A stretch of 5,744 nucleotides of DNA, taken from the NCBI GenBank assembly GCA_014896635.1, contig JADBKA010000283.1, forward strand, positions 1 through 5,744, in the 5' to 3' direction. A program made the position numbers and the translations under genes. This document shows positions 1 through 5,453 of this stretch, in pieces (position 1 is the first letter of the stretch; every line of letters begins with the position of its first letter). A model generated the notes under the pieces. The model was given only the letters and a program-made list of their open reading frames with translations, was not told the DNA's origin and did no database searches. This stretch comes from Ktedonobacteraceae bacterium. Its GTDB lineage: Bacteria > Chloroflexota > Ktedonobacteria > Ktedonobacterales > Ktedonobacteraceae.

Positions 1-747
1 GCTGCGAGCGGCATAGGTGTTGCGGTTGCAGAAGCATTAGTAGAGGTGGGCGCTCGTGTGGCGCTGATAGATATAAACGAGCAAGGAGCTGCCCAGATCG
101 CTGATCGGCTGAAAGCAGAGTATGGACGGCCTGTGTGGGTACTGCGTGCAGATGTTACCAGGGCAGAGGAGATAAATGCGGCGATTGACCGTGTTGCCAC
201 CGAATCTGGCCGATTGGATGTTGTGTTTGCGAATGCTGGCATTGCTGAGCAATTCGCGCCGCTGGCCGATTATCAGGATATTGAATGGGACCGGGTGATC
301 GCGGTCAACCTGACCGGTGTCTATCTCACAGACAAAGCGGCTGCCAGAGTGATGATCGGCCAGCGATCAGGACGAATCATCAATACTGCCTCGATCTATG
401 GGCTGGTAGGAGACTTTGCTCTGGGAGCCTATGGCTATACAGCAGCAAAAGGAGGCGTTGTGAATCTGACGCGAACGCTGGCGATCCATCTGGCTCCGCA
501 TCAAATACGTGTGAATGCGATTGCTCCCGCATTCATCCATACCAATATCGCTGGCGGGCTACTGCAACCAGATGTGACAGATCCTGGCGTTCAGGAAGTT
601 CACAGGCAGATCCAGCAGCGCACTCCTCTGGGGCGGTTTGGAGAACCTGAAGATCTGAAAGGCATTGCAGTCTTTCTTGCTTCAGAGGCATCCGCTTATT
701 GTACTGGCTATACCTATGCTGTCGATGGTGGCTGGCTGGCCTGGTAA
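1..747 (+). CDS. Short-chain dehydrogenase/reductase (classical SDR), 5' end outside window
   Basis: NAD(P)-dependent oxidoreductase of the classical SDR family, cytosolic, probably interconverting a secondary alcohol and a ketone. The frame is open from base 1; the first visible residues, AASGIG, are the end of the TGxxxGIG cofactor loop, so about 15 N-terminal codons are missing and the GTG at 46 is not the start. Seen in the 248 visible residues: acidic Asp24 after beta-2 (LIDI), suggesting NAD(H) preference; ANAG at 77-80 in place of NNAG; Asn103; Ser131; and YTAAK with Tyr146 and Lys150. Ser to Tyr is 15 residues apart rather than the usual 13, implying a two-residue insertion in the substrate loop (ALGAYGY). 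The ending, YAVDGGWLAW, is typical. It converges on the tetR gene with 12 bp between stops. The family is certain; the substrate is unknown. Confidence 0.93.
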   Translation, partial: AASGIGVAVAEALVEVGARVALIDINEQGAAQIADRLKAEYGRPVWVLRADVTRAEEINAAIDRVATESGRLDVVFANAGIAEQFAPLADYQDIEWDRVIAVNLTGVYLTDKAAARVMIGQRSGRIINTASIYGLVGDFALGAYGYTAAKGGVVNLTRTLAIHLAPHQIRVNAIAPAFIHTNIAGGLLQPDVTDPGVQEVHRQIQQRTPLGRFGEPEDLKGIAVFLASEASAYCTGYTYAVDGGWLAW

Positions 748-774
748 AAAGGATCTGTCCTATCCCTCTTTTTT
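746..774. terminator. Possible weak bidirectional terminator between convergent genes
   Basis: The A-run at 746-750, GGAT at 751-754, ATCC at 762-765 and the T-run at 769-774 can pair as an A/T-flanked short hairpin. It sits exactly where the SDR and the tetR gene converge, so it could end transcription from either side. The GC part is only 4 bp with a 3-nt bulge, so this is a weak candidate. Confidence 0.25.
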
Positions 775-1515
775 CCGGCTGTGCCGTCTTGCTCGTGCTA
801 TTGTGCCAGCCGATCTGGAATGGGACCGGAAGTTGTCATCGAGATCGAGGGAGAAACCGAATGGCTGCGGGTTCTTCAGTCCACTTACCAGAATGTTTGC
901 GAAGTATTCGCCGATCTCTTCCAGTGAGAGGGGGCCGGCTGGCGAGTACCAATTGGGAATCCAGTTCAGGGCGCCCAGCAAGGCAAACGCTGCCAGCTTG
1001 GCACTGGTCACTCGAAACACTCCCTGTGCGATCCCTTCTTGTAGGATCGCCTCGACAAACTTCTGGTAACGATCACGCAGGGCGACGACATCCTGCGCCC
1101 GCTCGCTGTCCAGGTGGCCTCTGAACAACAGCAAGGCTCTCCTGGCCGGATGCGAGCAGTGACTGACAACATGCGCGACGATGAGCCGCCATAGCCGCTC
1201 ATCTGGTGGCATCTGGGGCGTAATGCTGGACTGTACGCCCTCGATGATGTTGTGGAGGATGTCCTCGTGAATCTGTACAAGGACATCCTCCTTGCTTTTG
1301 ATGTAGTAGTAGAGGCCTGGCTTGGAGAGGCCCAGTTCGGCGGCAATCATCTCCAGTGTTGTCGCCTCGTATCCCACCTGGGCGAACAGCCGCGCCGCTA
1401 CTTCTAAAACCTCGCGGCGGCGGCGATTCATCCGACGCTCCCGTCGGTTGTTTTCAGCAGCCTGGTGCGAGTTTTCTTGCGCTTCGCATCCGTGTTCCTG
1501 TACAATTTCGGTCAT
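760..1515 (-). CDS. TetR/AcrR-family transcriptional regulator, KstR2-like
   Basis: Ligand-responsive DNA-binding repressor, expected to act as a dimer. The 251-residue protein has a canonical TetR helix-turn-helix at residues 33-80 (AARLFAQVGYEATTLEMIAAELGLSKPGLYYYIKSKE, in two parts; recognition helix about 64-75). The ligand domain ends with NWYSPAGPLSLEEIGEYF (188-205), closely resembling the C-terminus of mycobacterial KstR2 (WYxPGGPL), whose effector is a CoA thioester of a steroid-ring intermediate. It is longer than the usual 190-215 residues: a polar, basic N-terminal extension of about 28 residues and a basic C-terminal tail (RSHSRSAGTIARARRHSRKKEG). The ATG at 1515 is used here, but Met29 (ATG at 1431) has a better Shine-Dalgarno (GGGAG, 6 nt away) and may be the true start. 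It is divergent from the monooxygenase operon and probably represses both it and itself through the paired palindromes. Regulator class is secure; the KstR2 affinity is moderate. Confidence 0.92.
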   Translation of the reverse strand: MTEIVQEHGCEAQENSHQAAENNRRERRMNRRRREVLEVAARLFAQVGYEATTLEMIAAELGLSKPGLYYYIKSKEDVLVQIHEDILHNIIEGVQSSITPQMPPDERLWRLIVAHVVSHCSHPARRALLLFRGHLDSERAQDVVALRDRYQKFVEAILQEGIAQGVFRVTSAKLAAFALLGALNWIPNWYSPAGPLSLEEIGEYFANILVSGLKNPQPFGFSLDLDDNFRSHSRSAGTIARARRHSRKKEG

Positions 1516-1533
1516 GTTTACTCACTGTCCATA

Positions 1534-1552
1534 ATTCGACCACAGGTTGTTT
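1534..1552. promoter_or_regulatory. Candidate TetR operator O1 (tetR side)
   Basis: The core CGACC-ACA-GGTTG (1537-1549) is a 13-bp palindrome with one mismatched pair. Read on the minus strand with flanks it is aaaCAACCTGTGGTCGaat, which matches site O2 (1749-1767) at 15 of 19 positions. It lies 16 bp downstream of the tetR promoter -10 box, where a bound repressor would block elongation or open-complex formation. Autoregulation by the encoded TetR protein is inferred. Confidence 0.6.
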
Positions 1553-1564
1553 TTCTCTATAGAA

Positions 1565-1594
1565 AGTATAGCAGGGAAAGCAAGATGTTGTCAA
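1565..1594 (-). promoter_or_regulatory. Sigma-70 promoter for tetR
   Basis: On the minus strand, TTGACA (1594-1589) and TATACT (1570-1565) are separated by 18 bp. The -35 is a perfect consensus and the -10 differs from TATAAT at one base. Transcription would start near 1558, giving a short leader of about 43 nt before the ATG at 1515. Confidence 0.7.
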
Positions 1595-1697
1595 TGTTCG
1601 CAAGAGGGCTATGTCCCGCGCAGGTGCCAGTTCACGGATAGGAGGTACCGAATCTGCTATGCCCTTTTCATTATTTTATCGGGCGGAAAAGTGCCTA

Positions 1698-1708
1698 TCA
1701 AGTCTTGA
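1698..1708. promoter_or_regulatory. Small palindrome over the -35 box
   Basis: TCAAG-T-CTTGA is a perfect 5-bp inverted repeat around one base and overlaps the -35 hexamer of the rightward promoter. It resembles the CAAG/CTTG core reported for KstR2 sites, but with a one-base rather than two-base centre, and it has no counterpart at the tetR promoter. It could be a second regulatory site or chance. Confidence 0.3.
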
Positions 1709-1732
1709 CAAAGTGTTTTTTTTCAGTATACT
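1705..1732 (+). promoter_or_regulatory. Sigma-70 promoter for the monooxygenase operon
   Basis: TTGACA (1705-1710) and TATACT (1727-1732) have a 16-bp T-rich spacer. The hexamers are identical to those of the divergent tetR promoter. Transcription is expected to start near 1739, which leaves a leader of about 305 nt before the monooxygenase ATG. Such a strong promoter next to an operator-like palindrome fits repression-controlled expression. Confidence 0.72.
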
Positions 1733-1748
1733 AAATAGCAGACTGGAA

Positions 1749-1767
1749 AAACGACCGATGGTCGAAA
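1749..1767. promoter_or_regulatory. Candidate TetR operator O2 (operon side)
   Basis: CGACC-GAT-GGTCG (1752-1764) is a perfect 13-bp palindrome 20 bp downstream of the operon -10 box. With flanks (aaaCGACCGATGGTCGaaa) it aligns with O1. The equivalent position at both divergent promoters is the main reason to regard it as the binding site of the adjacent TetR protein. Confidence 0.65.
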
Positions 1768-1805
1768 AATAATAGTACAGTGTGAGGAGGTGAAGAGCAA
1801 GGTTC

Positions 1806-1844
1806 GGTTATCTTCTCATAACCACTACCCGGCCGGTTGCCGGC
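1806..1844 (+). promoter_or_regulatory. Two tandem small hairpins in the operon leader
   Basis: GGTTAT (1806-1811) pairs with ATAACC (1818-1823) across a 6-nt loop. GCCGG (1832-1836) pairs with CCGGC (1840-1844) across a 3-nt loop. They follow a strong purine-rich AGGAGG at about 1785-1790 that is not at a convincing start codon. No T-tract follows, so neither is an intrinsic terminator. They may be part of a structured 5' leader, but I do not recognise a known riboswitch. Confidence 0.35.
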
Positions 1845-1847
1845 GAG

Positions 1848-1958
1848 ATGTATGTGGTAAAGGCGTTACGTGCTGGCTCGGTGAGGGGCATGTACGAAGA
1901 CCCGAAGACCATTGATGGTCGTCCCGTCGAGCATGTTGCTTCTCTCTTGGAGCTATAG
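1848..1958 (+). CDS. Possible 36-residue leader peptide or gene remnant
   Basis: ATG at 1848 opens 36 codons ending in TAG at 1956; the peptide starts MYVVKALRAGSVRG and ends PVEHVASLLEL. The same frame stays open upstream to the TGA at 1791-1793, giving TTTRPVAGE just before the ATG. The composition is protein-like and the frame lies inside the operon leader, 86 nt before the monooxygenase. The ribosome site is poor (GGCGAG), and the hairpin 1832-1844 lies immediately upstream. It could be a leader peptide, the tail of a decayed gene, or chance. I do not recognise the family. Confidence 0.25.
   Translation: MYVVKALRAGSVRGMYEDPKTIDGRPVEHVASLLEL
1907..1920. promoter_or_regulatory. Perfect 14-bp palindrome in the leader
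   Basis: GACCAT-TG-ATGGTC is a perfect inverted repeat. Its right half with flank (GATGGTCG) is identical to the right half of operator O2 at 1757-1764, but the left half is spaced 3 bp further away. It could be an auxiliary weak operator in the transcribed leader or an RNA hairpin. Confidence 0.35.
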
Positions 1959-2044
1959 GTTTTCTGCTGACAGCGTTGTAGTGCTTCGCTCGTTGATACC
2001 GTGATACTATAGTGAGTTTCTTCTAAGGAAGGACAACATCAAAG

Positions 2045-3439
2045 ATGATTGAAGTCGGTATTTTCCACAACGGTGCATCTGACCTACCGGTGAAAGTTGG
2101 CAAAGACGGTGTCACCTTCAACGACGGTGATCTAACAGCCGTTCACGCATCCGCACAGCGCACCACCGTCAACGCGATTCGCCAGGGAGTCCTGGCAGAC
2201 AGGTTAGGCTTCGACTACTGGTTCCAGACCGAGCATCACTTCCAGCCAGAGGGGGCGGAGTACAGTCCTGGTCCGCTTCTGTCCGAGACCGCGATTGCCG
2301 CACTGACCAGGCGCATCCGTCTGGGTCAGGCTGCCAACATCATCACCTGGTGGCATCCCATCCGGTTTGCTGAACAAGCCGCCATGCTGGACGTGATCAG
2401 TGGTGGCAGGGCTGAGATCGGCATTGGGCGTGGCTACCAGCCCCGCGAGAACGAAGTCTTCGGCTGGCCCTATGGCTCTACCATTCAGGATCAGGAACGC
2501 AATCGTTCCTACTACGAAGAAGCCTACAACATCATCATTAAAGCCTGGACGGAACCTTCTTTCTCCCATCATTACGAGTTTTACTCGCTTCCCCCCACCT
2601 ATACCAAGTGGAATCACAAACAGACGATAGCCTATTTCAGTCAGCCCGGTCTTGAACGGAGCCTGGAGCAAGTGCTCAAACTTGGCAAGCCCGATGCTTA
2701 TTCAGCGGGCAACCCGGTGGTAGCCAGCACGACCACTCTGCGCGAAGTACAGGTTTTCCCGCAGCCGGTGCAGAAGCCTCACCCGCAGATCTGGGAGCCA
2801 CTTACCAGCGAACGCTCGGTACGCTGGGCTGCACAGCGCGGCATCAACGGCTATTTTATCGTCGAGCCTAATTCGCGCCTGCGCAAAAATATCGAGATCT
2901 ACTATGACGAGGCTGAGAAGCAGGGCTGGCCCGACCGGCAAAACCGGGGGCGCTTCAAGTATGGCTGGGATGCCGAGAAGCGGCGCGGCATCGTGACCTG
3001 CCGTTACATCCATGTCGTCGAGAAGGGGCTGGGAGACCTCAACCGTGCGGCGCAGGGTATGGAACTCCAGTGGGATTACTATGGCCCCTTCGGCTTTGCA
3101 GCCGTGCTGGCCGAAGCCGACGAGCCGATGTATGACCTCAACATGAAGGTCACTGCTGATCTTCTGCGCAAAAAGGAAGTGGCAATTCATGGTAGCAAGC
3201 AGTATGTGATCGATACCATCATGAAGATCAAGCAGGACTGCGGCTATGAGGACTTCATGTTCTGTGCCTGGTTTGAGCTGGGCGGCTTCCAGACCGAGGA
3301 GATCGAGGCGCAGATGCAGTATTTTGCTGAAGAAATCATGCCAGTGCTTCGCCGTGAATGCGGAGGGGCTGCGCAGCATCCCGAATCAACCGTCGAACTC
3401 GTTCCCCAATCGGTGGCAGCCACCGCCGGGGATGACTAA
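2045..3439 (+). CDS. Luciferase-like (LLM class) flavin-dependent monooxygenase
   Basis: Cytosolic TIM-barrel enzyme of the bacterial luciferase superfamily, using reduced FMN (or F420) supplied by a separate reductase to oxygenate an organic substrate. Seen: the N-terminal strand MIEVGIF; ADRLGFDYWFQTEHHF (51-66), with the EHHF signature; LGQAANIITWWHPIRFAEQAAMLDVISGGRAEIGIGRG in two segments (93-130), the family hallmark; PHPQIWEPLTSERSVRWAAQRG (245-266); GSKQYVIDTI (383-392); and the C-terminal helix EIEAQMQYFAEEIMPVLRR. At 464 residues it exceeds the usual 320-370. About 50 residues are inserted at 183-232, before the FPQPVQKPHPQIW strand. The ATG at 2045 has AAGGAAGGA at 2025-2033, 11 nt away. 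It is first in the operon; the neighbouring lactonase suggests a type II Baeyer-Villiger role, which is inferred. No flavin reductase is in the window. Confidence 0.9.
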   Translation: MIEVGIFHNGASDLPVKVGKDGVTFNDGDLTAVHASAQRTTVNAIRQGVLADRLGFDYWFQTEHHFQPEGAEYSPGPLLSETAIAALTRRIRLGQAANIITWWHPIRFAEQAAMLDVISGGRAEIGIGRGYQPRENEVFGWPYGSTIQDQERNRSYYEEAYNIIIKAWTEPSFSHHYEFYSLPPTYTKWNHKQTIAYFSQPGLERSLEQVLKLGKPDAYSAGNPVVASTTTLREVQVFPQPVQKPHPQIWEPLTSERSVRWAAQRGINGYFIVEPNSRLRKNIEIYYDEAEKQGWPDRQNRGRFKYGWDAEKRRGIVTCRYIHVVEKGLGDLNRAAQGMELQWDYYGPFGFAAVLAEADEPMYDLNMKVTADLLRKKEVAIHGSKQYVIDTIMKIKQDCGYEDFMFCAWFELGGFQTEEIEAQMQYFAEEIMPVLRRECGGAAQHPESTVELVPQSVAATAGDD

Positions 3440-3480
3440 ACACGTCTCCTGAAATCAATCAGCGCGGATTTCAATTCAAT

Positions 3481-3527
3481 CTGCTCTCGATACCTTTGAG
3501 TCTGGATCATCTCTGTCAGAAGAGCAG
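3481..3527 (+). promoter_or_regulatory. Alternative stem upstream of the intercistronic hairpin
   Basis: CTGCTCT (3481-3487) is the exact reverse complement of AGAGCAG (3521-3527), a 7-bp stem with a 33-nt loop. Its right arm overlaps the left arm of the hairpin at 3524-3554, so the two stems are mutually exclusive, as in an antiterminator/attenuator pair. The long loop makes chance possible. Confidence 0.3.
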
Positions 3528-3554
3528 GGGAACGTGTTGAGAACACTCTCCTGC
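3524..3554 (+). promoter_or_regulatory. Intercistronic stem-loop before the lactonase gene
   Basis: GCAGGGGA (3524-3531) pairs with TCTCCTGC (3547-3554) including one G-U pair. After a 2-nt bulge, GTGTT (3534-3538) pairs with AACAC (3542-3546) around GAG. That is 13 pairs in the 180-nt gap between the monooxygenase and the lactonase. There is no T-tract, so it is more likely an mRNA processing or stability element or an attenuator than a simple terminator. Confidence 0.5.
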
Positions 3555-3619
3555 GTCTCCTAACTCGACGAAGAGTACACAGGAGTGAACAGCGCTTTCA
3601 AGCGAAAGGATGAACGCAC

Positions 3620-4411
3620 ATGGCTGCAACCATACGTCTGACAACGGTAGATGCTGGACCTCTCACCCTCGCTAAAGGAATTCTGCTGAGCATGGCCCAG
3701 GGAACCATCACCATCCCAACTGCTGTCTGGATTATTGAGCATCCCAAACACGGGCCGATCCTCTTCGACACTGGCGTGAATTACAACGTGGCTGATCCTG
3801 AAGCGGCAGAGCGGTACTGGGGACCCGGCCTGCGGGAGGCTTTCGGCGCTCAGAACTTCACACGCCAGCATGCCGTTGACGAGCAGCTCAAAAAACTCGG
3901 TTATTCCCTCAATGATGTCAAATTTGTGATCTACTCTCACCTGCATCTCGATCATGCCGGCGGGATGTGTCACTTCCCCAATGCCACCCACGTTGTACAG
4001 CGGGACGAACTGCGTTATGCCTGGTGGCCGGACTCGTGGACCGGCGCCGTCTACTGCTTTAACGATATCAAAGACCAGCGCAAGTTCAACTTTCTCGAGC
4101 TCAATGGGGACACCGATCTCTTCGCCGATGGCACCTTCCAGTTGATTCGCACGCCAGGGCATACTCCCGGCCACCAGGCTCTGCTCCTGCGCCTGCACAA
4201 TCGCGGTCAGATTTGCCTGGCGGCAGATACCAGCCATCTGAAAGAAGCCTACCGACAGATGGCGCCCATGCCCTGGGATTGGAACGTGGAGGCTCTGAGC
4301 CTTTCCTATATGCGTATACAGGCGCTGGAGCGTGCAGGCGTTCCGATCTTCTTCTCTCATGACCCGGAGGATTTCGCCTCTTTACCACGCGACGGAGAAT
4401 ACTGGGATTAG
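3620..4411 (+). CDS. Metallo-beta-lactamase-fold lactonase, AiiA-like
   Basis: Zinc hydrolase of the metallo-beta-lactamase fold, expected to open a lactone ring in the cytosol. All metal ligands of the dinuclear AHL-lactonase type are visible in the 263 residues: SHLHLDHAGG (His107, His109, Asp111, His112), TPGHTPGHQ (His181), AADTSH (Asp203) and FFSHD (His247). Length and order match Bacillus AiiA, as do GPILFDTG (45-52) and the VVQRDE segment (125-130). AiiA's active-site Tyr194, in DASY, is His206 here (DTSH), and the N-terminal region that lines the acyl pocket differs. The substrate may therefore not be an acyl-homoserine lactone. The ATG at 3620 has AAAGGA at 3605-3610, 9 nt away. Following a flavin monooxygenase, it could hydrolyse the lactone that enzyme makes (inference). 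No signal peptide is seen. Confidence 0.88.
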   Translation: MAATIRLTTVDAGPLTLAKGILLSMAQGTITIPTAVWIIEHPKHGPILFDTGVNYNVADPEAAERYWGPGLREAFGAQNFTRQHAVDEQLKKLGYSLNDVKFVIYSHLHLDHAGGMCHFPNATHVVQRDELRYAWWPDSWTGAVYCFNDIKDQRKFNFLELNGDTDLFADGTFQLIRTPGHTPGHQALLLRLHNRGQICLAADTSHLKEAYRQMAPMPWDWNVEALSLSYMRIQALERAGVPIFFSHDPEDFASLPRDGEYWD

Positions 4412-4433
4412 TCTGGTCTGACAGGATGTTCAA

Positions 4434-4482
4434 GGGGCGAACCGCGTGCGCTTCCAGAAGCAGTTTGCTCGCGGTTCTCCCT
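4434..4482 (+). terminator. Long intercistronic hairpin before the second SDR
   Basis: GAACCGCG (4439-4446) pairs perfectly with CGCGGTTC (4470-4477). The stem extends outward as GGGG/CCCT (4434-4437 with 4479-4482) across one mismatch and inward as GC/GC across another. GCTT/AAGC (4450-4453, 4458-4461) can form an inner hairpin. Only a short CTTTG follows and the AAGGAG ribosome site begins 13 nt later, so it is at most a partial terminator. It may instead protect the upstream mRNA or set the ratio of lactonase to SDR. Confidence 0.5.
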
Positions 4483-4507
4483 CTTTGAAGAGATAAGGAG
4501 TAAATCA

Positions 4508-5260
4508 ATGGCAGGACGATTAACAGGCAAAGTTGCCCTTATTTCCGGGGCTGCTCGTGGGCAAGGAGCAGCCGAGGCGAAACTTTTCGCCCGCGAAGGC
4601 GCTCGCGTGGTAGCGGGAGACATTCTGGTGGAAGAAAGTCAGGCACTGGCGCGCTCCATCCGCGATAACGGAGGCGAGGCGACCTTCGTGAAGCTCGACG
4701 TTACTTCTGAAGAGAGTTGGAAAGCGGCGGTAGAGACAGCACTCAGCACCTATGGCCGGCTCGATATCCTGGTCAATAATGCCGGCATTCTCTCCCTCAC
4801 CGGAGTTGAGGAGACGACGCTTGAGCAGTGGAACCGGGTGCTGGCGATCAACGCGACAGGTGTTTTCCTGGGCATGAAGTATAGTATCCCTGCGCTGCGC
4901 AAAAGCGGCGGTGGCTCAATTATCAATATCTCTTCGATCTGGGGCATTGGCGGCGTTGGCGCATCCATTGCCTACCAGGCCAGTAAAGGCGCAGTGCGTA
5001 CCATGACCAAGTCGGCGGCGATGCAATATATCAAAGAGGGCATCCGTGTCAATTCGGTGCATCCTGGTATTATCACTACGCCGATGGTCACCGGTGGTGT
5101 GCCGGAAGAGATGCGCAAGGCGATCATCGCGGCGACGCCTATAGGACGTGAGGGGCAGCCAGAAGAAGTTGCCAACGTGGTGCTATTCCTGGCTTCCGAT
5201 GAAGCATCCTTTGTCACCGGCGCAGAATACCTGGTCGATGGTGGATACCTCGCCCAGTAA
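4508..5260 (+). CDS. Classical SDR, 3alpha(20beta)-hydroxysteroid dehydrogenase-like
   Basis: Complete 250-residue NAD-dependent oxidoreductase of the classical SDR family, likely a cytosolic tetramer. Seen: GAARGQG (14-20) cofactor loop; Asp38 at the end of beta-2 (VAGDI), favouring NAD(H); Asp64; NNAG (90-93); Asn115; Ser143 in NISSIWG; and Tyr156 and Lys160 in YQASK, 13 residues after the Ser as usual. IRVNSVHPGIITTPM and the ending TGAEYLVDGGYLAQ closely follow Streptomyces 3alpha(20beta)-hydroxysteroid dehydrogenase and cyclopentanol/FabG-like enzymes. The ATG at 4508 has an excellent AAGGAG at 4495-4500, 7 nt away. It sits between the lactonase and an alcohol dehydrogenase fragment. An alicyclic or steroid alcohol substrate is inferred; FabG (acyl-carrier protein) function is less likely from context. 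Confidence 0.94.
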   Translation: MAGRLTGKVALISGAARGQGAAEAKLFAREGARVVAGDILVEESQALARSIRDNGGEATFVKLDVTSEESWKAAVETALSTYGRLDILVNNAGILSLTGVEETTLEQWNRVLAINATGVFLGMKYSIPALRKSGGGSIINISSIWGIGGVGASIAYQASKGAVRTMTKSAAMQYIKEGIRVNSVHPGIITTPMVTGGVPEEMRKAIIAATPIGREGQPEEVANVVLFLASDEASFVTGAEYLVDGGYLAQ

Positions 5261-5300
5261 GCAGGCTGCCGCCGTTCCTTAGCATATAAAAGGATTCATC

Positions 5301-5453
5301 ATGTTAGCAAAGGCCGCTGTTTTCACTGCTCCAGGGCAACCACTGGAGATGAGAGAGTTCCCGGTGCCTGAACCGGCACCGGGGGCCGTCCTGATCAAAG
5401 TCACCATCTGCAACATCTGCGGCTCTGATCTGCATGCCTGGCGCGGCGAGTAG
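5301..5453 (+). pseudogene. Zinc-dependent medium-chain alcohol dehydrogenase, 5' fragment only
   Basis: Only the first 50 codons remain of a GroES-like, zinc-dependent MDR dehydrogenase, normally about 340-400 residues. Seen: MLAKAAVFTAPGQPLEM, VPEPAPGAVLIKV (22-34) and NICGSDLHAWRGE (38-50), with Cys40 as the presumed catalytic zinc ligand. The frame meets TAG at 5451, exactly where the sequence turns into an opposite-strand gene; the His-Glu zinc motif (GHE), the cofactor domain and everything else are absent. The ATG has AAAAGGA at 5288-5294, 6 nt away, and starts 40 nt after the second SDR, so it was probably the last gene of the operon. Truncation is real in this sequence, but it may come from a misjoin. 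Confidence 0.8.

Larger units (their letters stand above)
1516..2044. other. 529-bp divergent control region
   Basis: This gap separates the leftward tetR gene from the rightward monooxygenase operon. From left to right it holds a tetR-side palindrome (1537-1549), a leftward promoter (1565-1594), a stretch with nothing recognised (1595-1697), a rightward promoter (1705-1732) with a small palindrome on its -35, a second operator-like palindrome (1752-1764), and a leader of about 305 nt with three hairpins and a possible small ORF. No tRNA, known riboswitch or insertion sequence was recognised. Confidence 0.75.

Noticed and set aside
1611..1772. A 53-codon frame starting ATG at 1611 in the control region
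   Set aside because: It runs straight through the rightward promoter and operator O2, contains a poly-Phe stretch from the T-rich spacer, and has a ribosome site only 2 nt from the ATG.
1790..1915. Overlapping GTG-initiated frame in the leader, ending TGA at 1913-1915
   Set aside because: AGGAGG overlaps the GTG, leaving no proper spacing, and the Cys/Arg/His-rich product matches nothing I recognise.
1516..2044. Known riboswitch, CRISPR array, tRNA or insertion sequence in the control region
   Set aside because: No cloverleaf, no regularly spaced repeats, no transposase or terminal repeats, and no riboswitch core that I recognise.
2702..3379. Long open frame (225 codons) on the minus strand inside the monooxygenase
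   Set aside because: No recognisable domain; it is the antisense shadow of a gene with strong family motifs.
3560..4360. Long open frame (266 codons) on the minus strand opposite the lactonase
   Set aside because: Antisense shadow; the plus strand carries the complete metal-binding motif set.
3620..4411. Calling the lactonase a quorum-quenching aiiA gene
   Set aside because: The fold and metal site agree, but the AiiA Tyr194 position differs and the operon context points to catabolism.
5451..5453. TAG in the alcohol dehydrogenase as a readthrough or selenocysteine-like codon
   Set aside because: The downstream bases do not continue the dehydrogenase; they encode an opposite-strand protein, so the gene is broken at a junction, not recoded.
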